From: Pseudarthrobacter sp. PS3-L1
GTDB lineage: Bacteria > Actinomycetota > Actinomycetes > Actinomycetales > Micrococcaceae
DNA length: 64,000 nucleotides
NCBI RefSeq assembly: GCF_030063285.1
Contig: NZ_JASISU010000001.1
Span: 744,001 to 808,000 of the forward strand
Reading direction: 5' to 3'
Shown: one piece after another, positions 55,915-64,000 of the stretch
Numbering within the stretch: the stretch's first letter is position 1
How the letters are laid out: the number at the start of each line of letters is the position of its first letter
Notes under the pieces: generated by a model
Seen by the model: the letters and a program-made list of their open reading frames with translations, nothing else
Told to the model about the DNA's origin: nothing
Database searches by the model: none
Made by a program: the position numbers and the translations under genes

Positions 55915-58296
55915 TCAGTGGCGACGCAGGACCGACTGTGGCAGCCACTGGCTCCTGAAGTGTTGGATCCGGCCCGCATTACCGGCGAGGGACGCCCGGA
56001 CCCGTCCCAGGCGCACAACCAGATCGTCCACCATGAGATCTCCGCGCACTGCAGAGGTGTTTTCGACTGGCCGGCCATAGGCTGTGCGCTCGAAGTCGGC
56101 AGCCAGCGTGGCGACAGCAATGTGGGCGGCGTTGTCCACCCCGGCAGGTTCACCCAGGAGCCCTGAATCCCGGAGCCGTTGGGAGTAGTTGCGCGGTGTC
56201 TCACTGGGCAGCGACGGCAACCCGTAGTCCGCGCCGAGATCCTGGAGTTCATCCCAGGCCAGGGGGACCGCCGTCGGGCTGGGCGTTGGCCGTTCACGGC
56301 GCAACCGCCTGCTGGATCGAATCAGCCGTGGCGTGCCCAGCACGGCCAGCACCACCAGCAGCATAGCCACGGCCAGGAGTGCCGGTGCCAGCCGGAAACC
56401 AGAAGCGGTTCCACTGGAGTCCACCCCGACTCCAGCCTCGGCCGATGGCGTGGGAGTGGCCGTGGGAACCGTGGCCTCTGGATTGCCGGGGGCAAGATCG
56501 GGCGCCTGGTCATCGCTGTTGGGGTTGAGCGAAGAAAGGGCATCAATTGTGTAGTCGGGTACCACGCCGCGGGACGGGGTGGGCTCGAAAGGAACCCAGC
56601 CAATGCCCTCGAAATAGAGTTCGGGCCAGGCATGCGCATCCCTTGAATCAACCTCGTATTCGGTGAGTTCCCCTTCGCCGTCGACTGCGACGGTGTTGCC
56701 CGTGAGGCGGCCGGGAGCGTACCCGACGGCAATGCGGCTCGGAATTCCCTCAAGCCGCGCCATGACGGCCATGGCCGAGGAGAAATGGACGCAGTAGCCG
56801 CTCTTCTGGGTAAGGAAATCCGCGAGCACGGAGAGCCCGTTGCCGTCGTACCCTCCCTGGGCCGGAGAATCCAGGGAGTAGGTGAACTGCCCGGATCGCA
56901 GGTATCTCTGAATTGCCAGGGCCTTGTCGTAGGGATTCTGTTCAGCACCTGCCACTGACTGCGCTGTGGTGCGGACAATGTCCGGAACGTCCAACGGTGT
57001 GGCGGAGAAGATTCCGGATATTCCGGTGGGTGGTGCCGAGGCCCGGGCCAGCAGCTCGGCGCTGAGGACCGGCGTGGATGATTCCACCGTGTATTGCTGG
57101 CCGCGCGTGCTGGTGTCAGTGCCCTTGATACTCAGCGTCAGGGGATCCCAGGTCCACTGACCGGTCAGCCCGCTCACGGAATCGGGGGAGTAGGGAGCAG
57201 GTAGGTAGGGGCTAGTGAAGTTTCCTGCGCTGACGGCTGTCACCTGACGGACTTGGGCATCGGGAGCCAGGGAGCTGTCGTTGTCAAACCTGTCCGTGCC
57301 GGGGCGCCGTGATCCTTCCCGGTCATCTGGCCCCCAGGATTCCCCAGAGAAGGTGTCAACCGTGACGCTTCTTAGGTAGGGCGGATTTGTTGCGTTGGTG
57401 GCATAGCTGATCCGGCCGCTGCCGGTGGGTGCGCGCAGACTGTTTCCCAGCGAGATCATCGGGTTCAGCCCGTCGGCCGTTCCCCACGTGTTCAGTCGTG
57501 AACCTTGCGGAAAGGTGCCCTGGGTGAAACCTGGAATGGCGAGCGGCACGATGAGCGAGGCGGCCAGCACAGCACCTCCTGTCACAAGGGCCCTCCGGGC
57601 CTGCCCCGGGTTTCGGGTGGAATCGGCGGCAAGCCGGGCGTCAGGAGCAAACCAGTGGCTGCAGCCGAGAATAATCAGGAATCCGGCAGCGGCAGTGAGA
57701 AACCCTGGCGCCCCGACACTCTGTGGTTTCAGCAGCGCGGGCGCCACCATGATGGCAAGAAATCCCAGGCCGCTGGTGGCAGGCATGGCAAGGGGGACGG
57801 CCAGCGCATCAATGAGAATGACCAGCACGCCTACTGCCACACAGCAGACCAGCACGATACCGGCGTTCGGTGCTACGGGCACGCTTTCCGAAATCACTGT
57901 TTCGTTGGCACGCCGCAGTGCTTCGCCCACGGCATCCATGCTCTGCGCGGACGGGAAGATGCCCAGAAGGCTGGAACTGCGGAAAAAAATCAAGTTTGTG
58001 ATGGCGATCAAGACCACGAAGCCGCCGCCGGTGACGAGGACCGGTCGGGCACGGACGGAACGAAGTGCTGCCACGCTGAAACTGACTCCGGCGACGACGG
58101 TCAGCAATGGTGGGTACCAGGCCCAGCCTCGCAGTACTCCATTGAGCGAGAGTGCCGCTCCGGCCACACCCACGGCGATCCCAAAGGCCATGAGCCAGGG
58201 CTGGACACCCATGCCGGGTTTTTTGGTTCCGGTATCCTGGGGCCCCTGCCCGGGGGTGTTGCGTCCGGTGGTTGCCCGATCCAGTAGGGCGCTCAT
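55915..58296 (-). CDS. Transglutaminase-domain membrane protein (TgpA-like)
   Basis: 793 residues. Five or six N-terminal helices (about 30-230, DUF3488) anchor an extracytoplasmic region with the transglutaminase fold: QKSGYCVHFSSAMAVMARLEGIPSRIAVGYAPG gives the catalytic Cys, and VDSRDAHAWPELYFEGIGWVPFEPTP the His and Asp. A last helix near 620-640 leads to a cytoplasmic C-terminal domain (DUF4129-like). The ATG at 58296 overlaps the DUF58 stop by 4 bases. MoxR-DUF58-transglutaminase triplets are common; their substrates are mostly unknown, with the MoxR ATPase thought to act as a chaperone. Confidence 0.92.
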   Translation of the reverse strand: MSALLDRATTGRNTPGQGPQDTGTKKPGMGVQPWLMAFGIAVGVAGAALSLNGVLRGWAWYPPLLTVVAGVSFSVAALRSVRARPVLVTGGGFVVLIAITNLIFFRSSSLLGIFPSAQSMDAVGEALRRANETVISESVPVAPNAGIVLVCCVAVGVLVILIDALAVPLAMPATSGLGFLAIMVAPALLKPQSVGAPGFLTAAAGFLIILGCSHWFAPDARLAADSTRNPGQARRALVTGGAVLAASLIVPLAIPGFTQGTFPQGSRLNTWGTADGLNPMISLGNSLRAPTGSGRISYATNATNPPYLRSVTVDTFSGESWGPDDREGSRRPGTDRFDNDSSLAPDAQVRQVTAVSAGNFTSPYLPAPYSPDSVSGLTGQWTWDPLTLSIKGTDTSTRGQQYTVESSTPVLSAELLARASAPPTGISGIFSATPLDVPDIVRTTAQSVAGAEQNPYDKALAIQRYLRSGQFTYSLDSPAQGGYDGNGLSVLADFLTQKSGYCVHFSSAMAVMARLEGIPSRIAVGYAPGRLTGNTVAVDGEGELTEYEVDSRDAHAWPELYFEGIGWVPFEPTPSRGVVPDYTIDALSSLNPNSDDQAPDLAPGNPEATVPTATPTPSAEAGVGVDSSGTASGFRLAPALLAVAMLLVVLAVLGTPRLIRSSRRLRRERPTPSPTAVPLAWDELQDLGADYGLPSLPSETPRNYSQRLRDSGLLGEPAGVDNAAHIAVATLAADFERTAYGRPVENTSAVRGDLMVDDLVVRLGRVRASLAGNAGRIQHFRSQWLPQSVLRRH

Positions 58297-59717
58297 GGGG
58301 CCACGCTTGCTGCGCGACGGGCGTTGGCGCCGGTGTCCGCCACAGCGCTGGCATCCTGGGCGTCGTCGAACATGGTCCATGCCTCCTGAAGCGGCACTGC
58401 AGGTGTCACAACAACAGTGCGCCATCCGCCGCGGCGGAGAATTTCTGACTGCTCGACACACGCGTTGGTGTTGTTGACTACCAGGATCGCGAAGGCATTG
58501 GCACCGAATCCGGCACCGAGCGCCAGGCTGCGGGCTTCCGGGCTGCTGATACTGCCGAGAAGGGCGATGATAGGGCCCCGCATCCTGTGGGCGGAGAGTT
58601 TGTCCAAGAGGGTGTCCCCAAACGCTGCGGGGTCAACGCCTTGCCAGGGTTCGGTGGCACGGGAATTCCCTGGAGTGCCTGGTGTTTGTCCGGATCGATG
58701 GGCAAGAGGTTCTGTGACCTCAATCGCGGCAAGGCTTTCTGCAACGGACTGCAGGCCGCTGGCGCCTGAAAACTCATCGGTGGAAGGGTCCGGCGATGAA
58801 GCCGAACGCAGGAATGCAGGTTCTCCGAAGGCATCAAGGCATCGCAGGGAATAGCTGAGTTCCACCAGGTGGGTAGAGACGGAGACGGCAGCCACCACTA
58901 ACCATTCAAAGGCGGCGCTGGTCATCATGCCCTGTTCCGCTGCCACGGGTGAGGCTTCGGGGAATGCTGCGTGCCGTTGATCCATGATGATGGTTGCCTC
59001 GGGTGTGGTGACGGACTCCTCCTGCCGGACCATCAGCCCACCGTGCCGTGCTGTTGCTGCCCAGTGGACACGGCGCATCGGGTCCCCATGGCGGTACTCG
59101 CGGGTCATGACATCGTCATCGCTGGGATTTGCCCTGGTATTTGTCGCCGTGATTCCGTCGGTTCCCCTGGCTCCGGCGAGGCCTGTTGGTGGCAGTTGGA
59201 GGGCAGCAGGGGTAACCGTGAGCGTATCGCCGTGGTCGAGTGCATGGCGCTGGAGGCTCAGGCCAAAGGGATCCGTGAACTCGGCGGTCACGGGACCAAT
59301 ACGGTACTGTCCGCGATCTGCGCTGTGCAGGGTGTACTCGTAGCGGCTTGTGTCATCCACTGCTTTTCGTGACGGGAAGCGGAAAGCCGGAGACTGCCCA
59401 CATTGTGCTGGCAGGTGTTCAGCCATGGTCGCCGTTCCCGCCCTGCCGCCAGCGCGTGCCAAGGAAAGGCGCACAGTGCTGGGACTGTCCGTTTCGACAC
59501 TGGGTGGAGAAAAGACGCGGGTCACGCTGAAACGAGGTTTGATGAGGCGCATTCCAGCTAGCGCAATCAAGGGAAGCAGCAGCAGCAGAACCGAGAGGCT
59601 CAGCAGGTCCCGCCGACCCATCAGGGCTGCCAGCAGGATGAATGCCAGTCCTGCACCCAACAGCCCCCACCCTCTATGGGTGAAAAGGTGGCGGGCACGT
59701 CCTCTCAGTAAGTCCAC
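58293..59717 (-). CDS. DUF58 domain-containing protein
   Basis: 474 residues. Two N-terminal hydrophobic helices (about 15-60), a beta-rich region, then the DUF58 motif MTREYRHGDPMRRVHWAATARHGGLMVRQEE and a C-terminal von Willebrand A-like part starting TIIMDQRHAAFPE. The middle of the protein includes a Ser/Pro linker. It is coupled to the transglutaminase gene (4-base overlap) and lies 9 bases after moxR. Confidence 0.9.
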   Translation of the reverse strand: MDLLRGRARHLFTHRGWGLLGAGLAFILLAALMGRRDLLSLSVLLLLLPLIALAGMRLIKPRFSVTRVFSPPSVETDSPSTVRLSLARAGGRAGTATMAEHLPAQCGQSPAFRFPSRKAVDDTSRYEYTLHSADRGQYRIGPVTAEFTDPFGLSLQRHALDHGDTLTVTPAALQLPPTGLAGARGTDGITATNTRANPSDDDVMTREYRHGDPMRRVHWAATARHGGLMVRQEESVTTPEATIIMDQRHAAFPEASPVAAEQGMMTSAAFEWLVVAAVSVSTHLVELSYSLRCLDAFGEPAFLRSASSPDPSTDEFSGASGLQSVAESLAAIEVTEPLAHRSGQTPGTPGNSRATEPWQGVDPAAFGDTLLDKLSAHRMRGPIIALLGSISSPEARSLALGAGFGANAFAILVVNNTNACVEQSEILRRGGWRTVVVTPAVPLQEAWTMFDDAQDASAVADTGANARRAASVAP

Positions 59718-59726
59718 GGATGGATC

Positions 59727-60848
59727 CTATGAATTCCGGGTTCGGGCGCCAAATCCCCGCGGTGATGTGGCCGCGGGATCCCGGGGTACCGGGAGGTGTT
59801 CGAGGATGCCGCGCAGGATGTCCGCAGCATTTTCCCCTGAGCTGGCGGCCCGCCTGTCCAGAATGATGCGGTGCGCCAGGACCGCTTCGGTAACCGTCAT
59901 GACGTCGTCAGGAACGACATAGTCCCGGCCATCGAGAGCCGCTGTTGCCTTCGCCGCCCGCAGGAGCTGCAAAAGGGAGCGTGGACTTGCGCCGAGGCGA
60001 AGAGCTGGACTCTCCCTGGTGGCCCGGCCCAGAGACACCGTATATTCCTTGATGGCAGTTGAGACGTAGACGTCCGCCACAGTCGCAACCATTGCAGCGA
60101 CCTGGGCTGCAGAGACGACTGGCGTGATCCTAGTGAGTGGCGAGATAGCCTGGTGGGTCTCGAGCATCTCCATCTCGGCCGCGCGGTCCGGGTAACCCAT
60201 GGAGATTCGCGCCATGAACCTGTCGCGCTGTGCCTCCGGGAGCGGGTAGGTGCCTTCCATCTCGATCGGATTCTGTGTGGCCACGACCATGAATGGCTCG
60301 TCCAGATGGTAGGAGGTCCCGTCAACAGTGACCTGGTGTTCTTCCATGGATTCGAGGAGCGCTGACTGGGTCTTGGCAGATGCCCGGTTGATCTCATCAC
60401 CGATCACAATGTTCGCGAACACGGCACCTGGCCGGAATTCGAAGGCCCGCGTGGATTGGTCAAAGATGGAGACGCCCGTGACGTCCGAGGGCAGGAGGTC
60501 CGGGGTGAACTGGATCCGGCTGACCGTGCAGTCGATGGTGCGGGCCAGGGTTTTTGCCAGCAGTGTCTTTCCAACCCCTGGAACGTCCTCCAGCAGCAGG
60601 TGCCCCTGGGCAAGGAGCACCGTGAGTGCCAGGCGGGCCGCTTCGGGTTTGCCGTCGATCACCGTATTGATCGCACCCAGGATGCTGTTGCTCGCGGCCT
60701 GGAAGGAATCCCGGTCCATTGCCGGGGGCCCGGGTTCGCGGATTCCGTAGGCGCTCCCGTGTGTGTCACCGTTCCCGTTCCTGCCACCAGAGGGAGCCCC
60801 GGACGGGAGGGCTGGGCTTTCGGCAGCTGTGCGTGCGGGGGAATCCAT
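59727..60848 (-). CDS. MoxR-type AAA ATPase
   Basis: 373 residues. A Ser/Gly/Pro-rich N terminus of about 45 residues precedes the AAA core: Walker A EDVPGVGKTLLAKTLA, Walker B NIVIGDEINRASAKTQSALLE, sensor regions ATQNPIEMEGTYPLPEAQRDRFM and the C-terminal helical lid LRLGASPRSLLQLLRAAKATAAL. ATG 60848 is chosen for the GAGAGG site 6 bases upstream rather than GTG 60896. First gene of moxR-DUF58-transglutaminase. Confidence 0.94.
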   Translation of the reverse strand: MDSPARTAAESPALPSGAPSGGRNGNGDTHGSAYGIREPGPPAMDRDSFQAASNSILGAINTVIDGKPEAARLALTVLLAQGHLLLEDVPGVGKTLLAKTLARTIDCTVSRIQFTPDLLPSDVTGVSIFDQSTRAFEFRPGAVFANIVIGDEINRASAKTQSALLESMEEHQVTVDGTSYHLDEPFMVVATQNPIEMEGTYPLPEAQRDRFMARISMGYPDRAAEMEMLETHQAISPLTRITPVVSAAQVAAMVATVADVYVSTAIKEYTVSLGRATRESPALRLGASPRSLLQLLRAAKATAALDGRDYVVPDDVMTVTEAVLAHRIILDRRAASSGENAADILRGILEHLPVPRDPAATSPRGFGARTRNS

Positions 60849-60991
60849 CGGCAACCTCTCAACGCGGGGGGTCGCAGTGCGACCGGACAGGCGCACGCCT
60901 CAGGGGCTTGCGCCTTCGTGACTATCAGACTACTAACACAACTGCCCCGGAGGGCAGAGAGTTCCACAAAACCCTGAAGGGATTCCCCGGT

Positions 60992-60997
60992 TAGGCT
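60992..60997 (+). promoter_or_regulatory. -10 hexamer, leaderless tatD start
   Basis: TAGGCT, 6 bases before the ATG at 61004. Confidence 0.55.
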
Positions 60998-61003
60998 TGA
61001 CGA

Positions 61004-61909
61004 ATGTGTGATGCGAATATTCCAGCAGCGTATGTGGACCATGACCCAGCCACGGATCCGAAGCGGCGACATGCGCCAGCGCCGGAGCCGCTGCCCGTTC
61101 CCGTCATGGATAATCACACCCACTTTGATGTTTCTGGTGCCGGCGGGGATCACTCCGCGCTGGCCGTCAGCGTGGGCAGCGCGCTCGACGCCGCTATGGC
61201 CGTTGGAGTCCAGGGGGCCGTCCAGGTGGGCTGCGACCTCGAATCATCAAGGTTCACTGTGGATGCAGTTGACGCCGAGCCGCGCCTCTTGGGCGCCGTT
61301 GCGCTGCATCCCAACGACGCGCCGGACTACGCGGAACGCGGAGAATTAGACGCAGCCCTGGCAGAGATTGAAGCGTTAGCCATGCACCCGCGTATCAGGG
61401 CAATCGGAGAAACAGGGCTGGACTACTTCCGCACCTCTGGTGCGCGCCTGCAGGACCAGCTGTACTCCTTTCGGCGCCATATCGATATTGCGAAACGGCT
61501 TGGTTTGGCGCTGCAGATCCATGACCGCGATGCCCATGCCGACGTGGTGCGTGTGCTGGAAGAGGAAGGTGCCCCTGAAACAGTTGTGTTCCACTGTTTT
61601 TCCGGTGATGGGGAACTCGCCCGCATCTGCAACTCCAGGGGCTGGTTCATGTCCTTTGCTGGAACCCTGACCTTCCGCAACGCAACGAACTTGCGGGAGG
61701 CAGTAAAGAAAGCTGATCCTGGGCTGCTGCTGGTGGAAACTGACGCGCCATTCCTTACGCCGCATCCTCATCGGGGCAGGCCAAACGCCAGCTACATGAT
61801 TCCCTACACTGTGCGTGGAATGGCAGATGTGACAGGTATTGAGCTCTCTGAGCTATGTACCCAGATCAGTTCAAATACCGTGCGGGCCTACGGTTCGTGG
61901 GAATGGTGA
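61004..61909 (+). CDS. tatD: TatD family hydrolase (metal-dependent DNase)
   Basis: TIM-barrel nuclease of 301 residues. After a 35-residue extension the metal motif MDNHTHFDVSG begins the barrel; further landmarks are AIGETGLDYFRT, the histidine in LALQIHDRDAHADVVRVL, VFHCFSGDGELARIC and LLVETDAPFLTPHPHRGRPNAS. Family members degrade DNA in repair and act as D-aminoacyl-tRNA or RNA-end hydrolases. It precedes rpfB in the same order as Rv1008-Rv1009; metG, which usually comes before tatD, is absent here. Confidence 0.94.
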   Translation: MCDANIPAAYVDHDPATDPKRRHAPAPEPLPVPVMDNHTHFDVSGAGGDHSALAVSVGSALDAAMAVGVQGAVQVGCDLESSRFTVDAVDAEPRLLGAVALHPNDAPDYAERGELDAALAEIEALAMHPRIRAIGETGLDYFRTSGARLQDQLYSFRRHIDIAKRLGLALQIHDRDAHADVVRVLEEEGAPETVVFHCFSGDGELARICNSRGWFMSFAGTLTFRNATNLREAVKKADPGLLLVETDAPFLTPHPHRGRPNASYMIPYTVRGMADVTGIELSELCTQISSNTVRAYGSWEW

Positions 61910-61954
61910 GAACGCTCCTGCAGCATAGATATTAAATACTGCGTATGCACTCTT

Positions 61955-62177
61955 ACTTTGATGCTTTATAACGCTCCGGTTACAGTTGAACGATCAACCG
62001 GGGTCGGGGAAGGCCACCGGACTGATTTTTCCACCGGGCAGGGCCTGAATCCGTTTCGGGCCCTGGTGGTGGATTCCTAGGCAGCGCAGTGCTGCCCTGA
62101 CGGGCGTCTCGATCGCCGTATCAGGGCTGCGCTGCGCTTTTCCCCGCGCCCCGATCACTCAACAGTTACGGGCAGAC
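61955..62177 (+). promoter_or_regulatory. Structured 5' leader of rpfB, candidate RNA switch
   Basis: A promoter is likely near 61965 (TATAAC-like). The leader then holds: a hairpin with CAGGGCC (62039-62045) and GGCCCTG (62058-62064) extended by TCCACC/GGTGGA; GCAGCGCAG (62081-62089), which can pair locally with GTGCTGCC or perfectly with CTGCGCTGC (62127-62135); and CCCTGA...TCAGGG (62095-62126). The distal pairing ends just before GCTTTTCCCC, a terminator-like T-run. The two pairings exclude each other, as in a terminator/antiterminator switch. It does not match the ydaO consensus convincingly. Confidence 0.5.
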
Positions 62178-63368
62178 GTGATCAAGCTTTTTACCTCGGA
62201 CGGCAAGTTCAGTTTCCTCAAAGTTGGAGCGCAGCTTGTTGTTCTCTCAGCGCTGGTCCTCGGCCTGGTGGCCTTTGTTGGCAACAACAAAACCGTCACC
62301 CTCAACGTTGACGGGACCGTGACCTCGCTGCAGACCTTTGGGGGGACAGTGGGGCAGGTGGTCAGGAGCGCCGACGTCGACCTGGCGTCCGATGACATGG
62401 TATCTCCCGCTGAAGACACAGCAGTCGAGAATGGCCAGATCATCAACGTCAACCGCGCCAAGGACGTTACCGTAAACCTTGATGGCGCGGAGAGTACCGT
62501 CAGCACCACTGCCCCTGATGTTGGGGGCCTGGTCACGGAACTTGGCGTGGCGAGCACGTCGTTGATTTCCGTCCCCACCGACGCCCAGTTGACTGTCGCT
62601 GGATCTTTTGTTGCCATCTCCACTCCCAAGACGATCAGCGTGGTGGCGGATGGCGCGGTGGAGACCACCACCACAACGGCACGCACCGTTGACGCTGTCC
62701 TGACTGACGCTGGTATCACCCTGGGGGTCAATGACCGGCTTTCCCAGCCGATTGACGCGCCGGTTGTTGACAACATGATCCTAAAGGTCTCCCGGGTAGA
62801 CACCACGCAGACGGCAGCGACCACTGAGGACATTCCCTTCGAGACCCTCAAGACTGACAGCGCCGAGATCCTCAAGGGTGAAGAGGAAGTCACACAAGCC
62901 GGATCGACGGGAACAGTGGAAAAAACCTTCAAACTGGTCACAGTCGACGGGCGCGAAGCGTCAAGGACCCTGGTTGCCGAAACTGTCAGCGTGCAGCCTG
63001 TGACCGAGCAGATTTTGGTGGGCACAAAAGTCAAGCCGGTAGAAGTTCCGAAGACCGCTGCAGCTGCGAAATCCGCGGGCAGCGGCAACGGCGGCGGTAA
63101 TACTGGTGCAGCGGCCCCTGCTGCGGCGAACGAAGGCATGTGGGACAGGATTGCCCAGTGCGAATCCACGGGAAACTGGTCCATCAACAACGGAAACGGA
63201 TATTACGGTGGACTCCAGTTTGACATCCAGACGTGGCTCAGTTCCGGTGGCGGCGCCTACGCGCCGAATGCCAGCCTCGCGACAAAAGCCCAGCAGATCG
63301 ACATTGCCAACCGGGTCTATGCCCAGCGCGGACTCCAGCCCTGGGGCTGCGCTTCGGCAGCAGGCTGA
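62178..63368 (+). CDS. rpfB: Resuscitation-promoting factor RpfB
   Basis: Secreted or membrane-anchored muralytic enzyme that stimulates exit from dormancy. 396 residues: one N-terminal helix (GAQLVVLSALVLGLVAFVG), three DUF348 repeats (about 38-205), a G5 domain (about 210-290), a Gly/Ala linker, and the C-terminal Rpf lysozyme-like domain MWDRIAQCESTGNWSINNGNGYYGGLQFDIQTW with the catalytic Glu after QC and paired cysteines. GTG 62178 has only a weak ribosome site. ksgA follows 52 bases later, as in M. tuberculosis. Confidence 0.96.
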   Translation: MIKLFTSDGKFSFLKVGAQLVVLSALVLGLVAFVGNNKTVTLNVDGTVTSLQTFGGTVGQVVRSADVDLASDDMVSPAEDTAVENGQIINVNRAKDVTVNLDGAESTVSTTAPDVGGLVTELGVASTSLISVPTDAQLTVAGSFVAISTPKTISVVADGAVETTTTTARTVDAVLTDAGITLGVNDRLSQPIDAPVVDNMILKVSRVDTTQTAATTEDIPFETLKTDSAEILKGEEEVTQAGSTGTVEKTFKLVTVDGREASRTLVAETVSVQPVTEQILVGTKVKPVEVPKTAAAAKSAGSGNGGGNTGAAAPAAANEGMWDRIAQCESTGNWSINNGNGYYGGLQFDIQTWLSSGGGAYAPNASLATKAQQIDIANRVYAQRGLQPWGCASAAG

Positions 63369-63408
63369 GATCGGCTCAGGTGCACGTAAACGGTGATCAT
63401 CCGCGGGA

Positions 63409-63414
63409 TAGGAT
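63409..63414 (+). promoter_or_regulatory. -10 hexamer, leaderless ksgA start
   Basis: TAGGAT, 6 bases before GTG 63421. ksgA may thus have its own promoter besides read-through from rpfB. Confidence 0.5.
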
Positions 63415-63420
63415 GACTGG

Positions 63421-64000
63421 GTGACTGAACCCAGCATCCCCGCGCCCGCACCACTCTTCGGTGCCTCGGATATACGCCGCATGGCGGAAGAAATAGGGAT
63501 CCGTCCCACCAAGACCCTGGGCCAGAATTTTGTGATCGATGGCAATACGATCCGACGGATTGTCTCCGTGGCCAAGATCGCCCCGGATGAAACTGTCCTG
63601 GAAGTAGGGCCGGGACTGGGTTCCCTGACCCTGGGCCTCCTTGATGCCGCCGCATCGGTTGTTGCAGTGGAAATTGACCCAGTCCTCGCCGCCAAGCTTC
63701 CAGCCACCGTGAAGCAATGGCGTCCGGACGCCGCAAAGAACTTCCACCTGGTGCAGGCAGACGCCATGCGGGTGACCGAGCTGCCAGTGGCTCCCACGTC
63801 CCTGGTGGCTAACCTGCCCTACAACGTGGCGGTCCCCGTTGTTCTGCATCTCCTGCAGCACTTCCCGTCCCTGAACCATGGCCTCGTCATGGTCCAGGAC
63901 GAGGTAGCGGACCGGTTGGCAGCTGGCCCTGGGTCGAAAACCTACGGCGTTCCATCCGTCAAGGCAGCCTGGTATAGCAGCATGCGAAAAGCCGGTGTTA
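63421..64000 (+). CDS. rsmA: 16S rRNA (adenine(1518)-N6/adenine(1519)-N6)-dimethyltransferase KsgA, 5' part
   Basis: Dimethylates two adjacent adenines near the 3' end of 16S rRNA. The window ends after about 193 codons. Visible are [21 protein letters not shown], the SAM motif [32 protein letters not shown], and the catalytic NLPY ([17 protein letters not shown]), followed by [24 protein letters not shown]. The family is about 270-295 residues, so roughly a third is missing to the right. The GTG start coincides with a predicted leaderless transcript start. Confidence 0.95.
   Translation, partial: MTEPSIPAPAPLFGASDIRRMAEEIGIRPTKTLGQNFVIDGNTIRRIVSVAKIAPDETVLEVGPGLGSLTLGLLDAAASVVAVEIDPVLAAKLPATVKQWRPDAAKNFHLVQADAMRVTELPVAPTSLVANLPYNVAVPVVLHLLQHFPSLNHGLVMVQDEVADRLAAGPGSKTYGVPSVKAAWYSSMRKAGV

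Noticed and set aside
57425..58477. 350-residue plus-strand frame opposite the transglutaminase gene
   Set aside because: Ser/Arg/Pro/Thr-rich shadow of a well-supported minus-strand protein with a catalytic triad.
61981..62160. ydaO (cyclic di-AMP) riboswitch upstream of rpfB
   Set aside because: GGGGAAGGCC and CTGAATCC resemble parts of the motif and the gene class fits, but the conserved 3' block (ACCCGACAGCTAAC-like) is missing, so I keep only the general structured-leader claim.

Overview
The window is ordinary, gene-dense chromosome from a high-GC actinobacterium, most likely Arthrobacter, Pseudarthrobacter or a close relative in the Micrococcaceae. Pointers are mycothiol metabolism (mca), WhiB, RpfB, Trm112 beside adenosylhomocysteinase, protein O-mannosyltransferase, a FemAB-type bridge ligase, and actinobacterial families of unknown function (DUF4307, DUF3499, DUF5719, DUF4245, TIGR03089, TIGR01906). 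I find no rRNA, tRNA, CRISPR array, phage or insertion sequence. Three blocks keep the gene order I recall from Mycobacterium tuberculosis: greA-DUF4307-mca-small membrane protein-DUF255-trhA-isoprenyl transferase ... phoH2 ... fumC-glpX (like Rv1080c to Rv1099c); purK/purE, LCP, GtrA, TIGR03089, whiB2, metallopeptidase-like, DUF3499, ahcY (like Rv3276c to Rv3248c); and pmt/rsmI, tatD-rpfB-ksgA (like Rv1002c to Rv1010).

Layout. 0.3-4.4 kb: livHMGF branched-chain amino acid ABC transporter operon (minus) with no binding-protein gene in view. 4.7-5.6 kb: Bax inhibitor-1/YccA membrane protein. 5.7-9.1 kb: galactose genes galT-galK, divergent from a galM-like epimerase. 9.2-12.4 kb: AI-2E-type exporter, threonine ammonia-lyase, rhomboid protease. 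12.4-21.0 kb: greA, DUF4307, mca, small membrane protein, DUF255 thioredoxin-fold protein, a decayed HAD phosphatase, trhA, isoprenyl transferase, PhoH2. 21.1-26.2 kb: GNAT, an unknown protein, prepilin peptidase, Nudix, and a TetR-MFS efflux pair. 26.3-30.3 kb: fumC, carbonic anhydrase, DUF4245, glpX. 30.4-36.1 kb: an operon read leftwards, purK-purE-LCP-manA-femX, joining purine synthesis to envelope assembly. 36.3-46.6 kb: GtrA, TIGR03089, WhiB2-like regulator, a giant membrane glycosyltransferase with DUF5719, a metallopeptidase-family protein, DUF3499, Trm112, ahcY. 46.6-53.0 kb: L,D-transpeptidase, TIGR01906, long-chain acyl-CoA ligase, protein O-mannosyltransferase. 53.0-64.0 kb: rsmI, succinate-semialdehyde dehydrogenase, transglutaminase-DUF58-MoxR operon, tatD, rpfB, and ksgA running off the right edge.

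Themes. Envelope construction dominates the right half (LCP, FemX, ManA, GT2, L,D-transpeptidase, PMT, RpfB). Many genes have no Shine-Dalgarno sequence but a TANNNT hexamer exactly 6-7 bases before the start codon, which suggests widespread leaderless transcription. Long convergent gene ends are usually closed by strong bidirectional hairpins.

The most interesting points are: the structured rpfB leader with mutually exclusive pairings ahead of a T-run; the HAD gene broken by an internal deletion and a homopolymer frameshift; the LivH permease carrying an extracytoplasmic beta-sandwich domain; several clean palindromic operators (galT/galM, trhA, tetR, whiB, gabD); and a hairpin with an upstream ORF at the phoH start. 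I see no clearly new multi-gene system. The least understood unit is the GT2-DUF5719 pair under WhiB.
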